Source of the DNA: Diplocarpon mali
Taxonomy: Eukaryota > Ascomycota > Leotiomycetes > Helotiales > Drepanopezizaceae
DNA: 44,368 bases
Assembly: GCA_024741835.1 (NCBI GenBank)
Contig: JAENRP010000355.1
Location: forward strand, 1 to 44,368
Direction of reading: 5' to 3'
In this document: positions 43,875 through 44,368 of the stretch, one piece after another
How positions within the stretch are numbered: the first letter of the stretch is position 1
Layout: each line of letters starts with the position of its first letter
Translations under genes and position numbers: made by a program
Notes under the pieces: model-generated
What the model was told of the DNA's origin: nothing
Seen by the model: the letters and a program-made list of their open reading frames with translations, nothing else
Database searches by the model: none

Positions 43875-44368
43875 AAGTACTAACTCTCTCTATATTATCT
43901 AGTTTAATCTAAAGGGACCTAATACTAAATAGTAACCTATTCAAAAGGGAGAAGATTAGTATAGATAGAGCTATATATATTCTTAAAGCCTTTTAATAGA
44001 GTATATATTAAGGTATTATAGGTTTATAGATCTTAAGAAAGAAGGTTTTACTTTAGGATCACTTCTCTTTACTAATTAAGAGTTGCAATAAGGTTGCCTA
44101 AGGGTGCAATGCAAATCTAGGAAAGTAGGGTCCAAGGATCTAAAGCTTATTACTCTACCAAAGTTGACCTAGTCTCTAATAGTATAGTATAACCCACTAA
44201 GGCTAACTAAGTCTTTATATATATATATAGGTGTGAAATATGAGGGCTGGCCGATATGGTAAAGAGAGTATAAGGTAGTATTGAGTAGTAAGTAATAGTA
44301 GTAGTTGAAGAACTTGGAGACTTAGGAGGCTTGATTCCTAACTACAGGAGCAAAGCAATCTATATATA
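43875..44368 (-). other. Element G 5' leader, up to the window edge
   Basis: Lies upstream of the gag ATG on the minus strand. No similarity to the 3' LTR of G is seen, so the 5' LTR starts beyond 44368. It contains a short TA dinucleotide run near 44217-44230 and AGTAGT/AGTAAT words near 44280-44310. No ORF. Confidence 0.5.

Larger units (their letters stand above)
37966..44368 (-). mobile_element. Element G: chromovirus (Ty3/gypsy with chromodomain), truncated by window edge
   Basis: The 3' LTR (37966-38220), polypurine tract and a minus-strand gag-pol with a near-complete domain set: gag with perfect zinc knuckle, reverse transcriptase, RNase H, integrase and a C-terminal chromodomain. 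This makes it a fungal chromovirus. The 5' LTR is not seen and must lie right of 44368. It inserted into A'. Stops are mostly Gln-to-TAA or TAG. Five palindromic repeats lie in its ORFs. Confidence 0.92.

Noticed and set aside
1..44368. tRNA, rRNA, CRISPR arrays, riboswitches or intact host genes
   Set aside because: None seen on either strand by eye. The content is eukaryotic retroelement sequence.

Overview
The window looks like a transposon graveyard from a filamentous ascomycete (Pezizomycotina-type) genome. It is very AT-rich and poor in CpA/TpG. Every recognisable reading frame is broken mainly at codons that would be Gln, Arg or Trp (CAA, CAG, CGA, TGG read as TAA, TAG, TGA), which is the mark of repeat-induced point mutation (RIP). 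I see no intact host gene, tRNA, rRNA or CRISPR array. One assembly gap (71 N) lies at 13630-13700.

Layout from left to right. (A) 1 to about 6640: a Ty3/gypsy element, minus strand, gag to integrase, cut by the window edge. (F) about 6640-7387: undetermined sequence. (B1) 7388-13447: a complete Ty1/copia element, minus strand, with about 246-bp LTRs. (E1) 13719-16112 continued at 31271-32397: a minus-strand coding relic of roughly 1,170 codons of unknown family. It is split by (B2), a second copia element at 16113-31265 with 198-bp LTRs and a TAATA target duplication. B2 is itself split by (C), a gypsy element at 19089-26665 with 135-bp LTRs and a GAGA target duplication. (E2) about 33000-36263: a diverged tandem paralogue of E1. 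(A') 36378-37965: a second copy of the 3' end of A. A' is cut by (G), a chromodomain-bearing Ty3/gypsy element (chromovirus) running from its 3' LTR at 37966 off the right edge.

The nesting gives an order of events: C went into B2, B2 into E1, and G into A'. All elements and both E relics lie in the same (minus) orientation. The one exception is a plus-strand, cysteine-motif ORF in the unusually GC-rich 3' region of B2.

The most unusual signal is a dispersed palindrome of constant length (23 bp, with partly palindromic flanks giving about 35 bp). I found 19 full copies and one truncated copy, in A, A', G, E1 and E2, and none in B1, B2 or C. In nearly every copy whose host frame can be followed it is read in the same phase on the host's sense strand, giving a short Thr-x-Arg-Pro-Gly-Leu-Arg-Val-like peptide. 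It behaves like an in-frame palindromic insertion spread across unrelated transposon ORFs.

All calls come from reading motifs by eye. Domain edges are approximate (about 50-150 bp) unless fixed by LTRs or target duplications.
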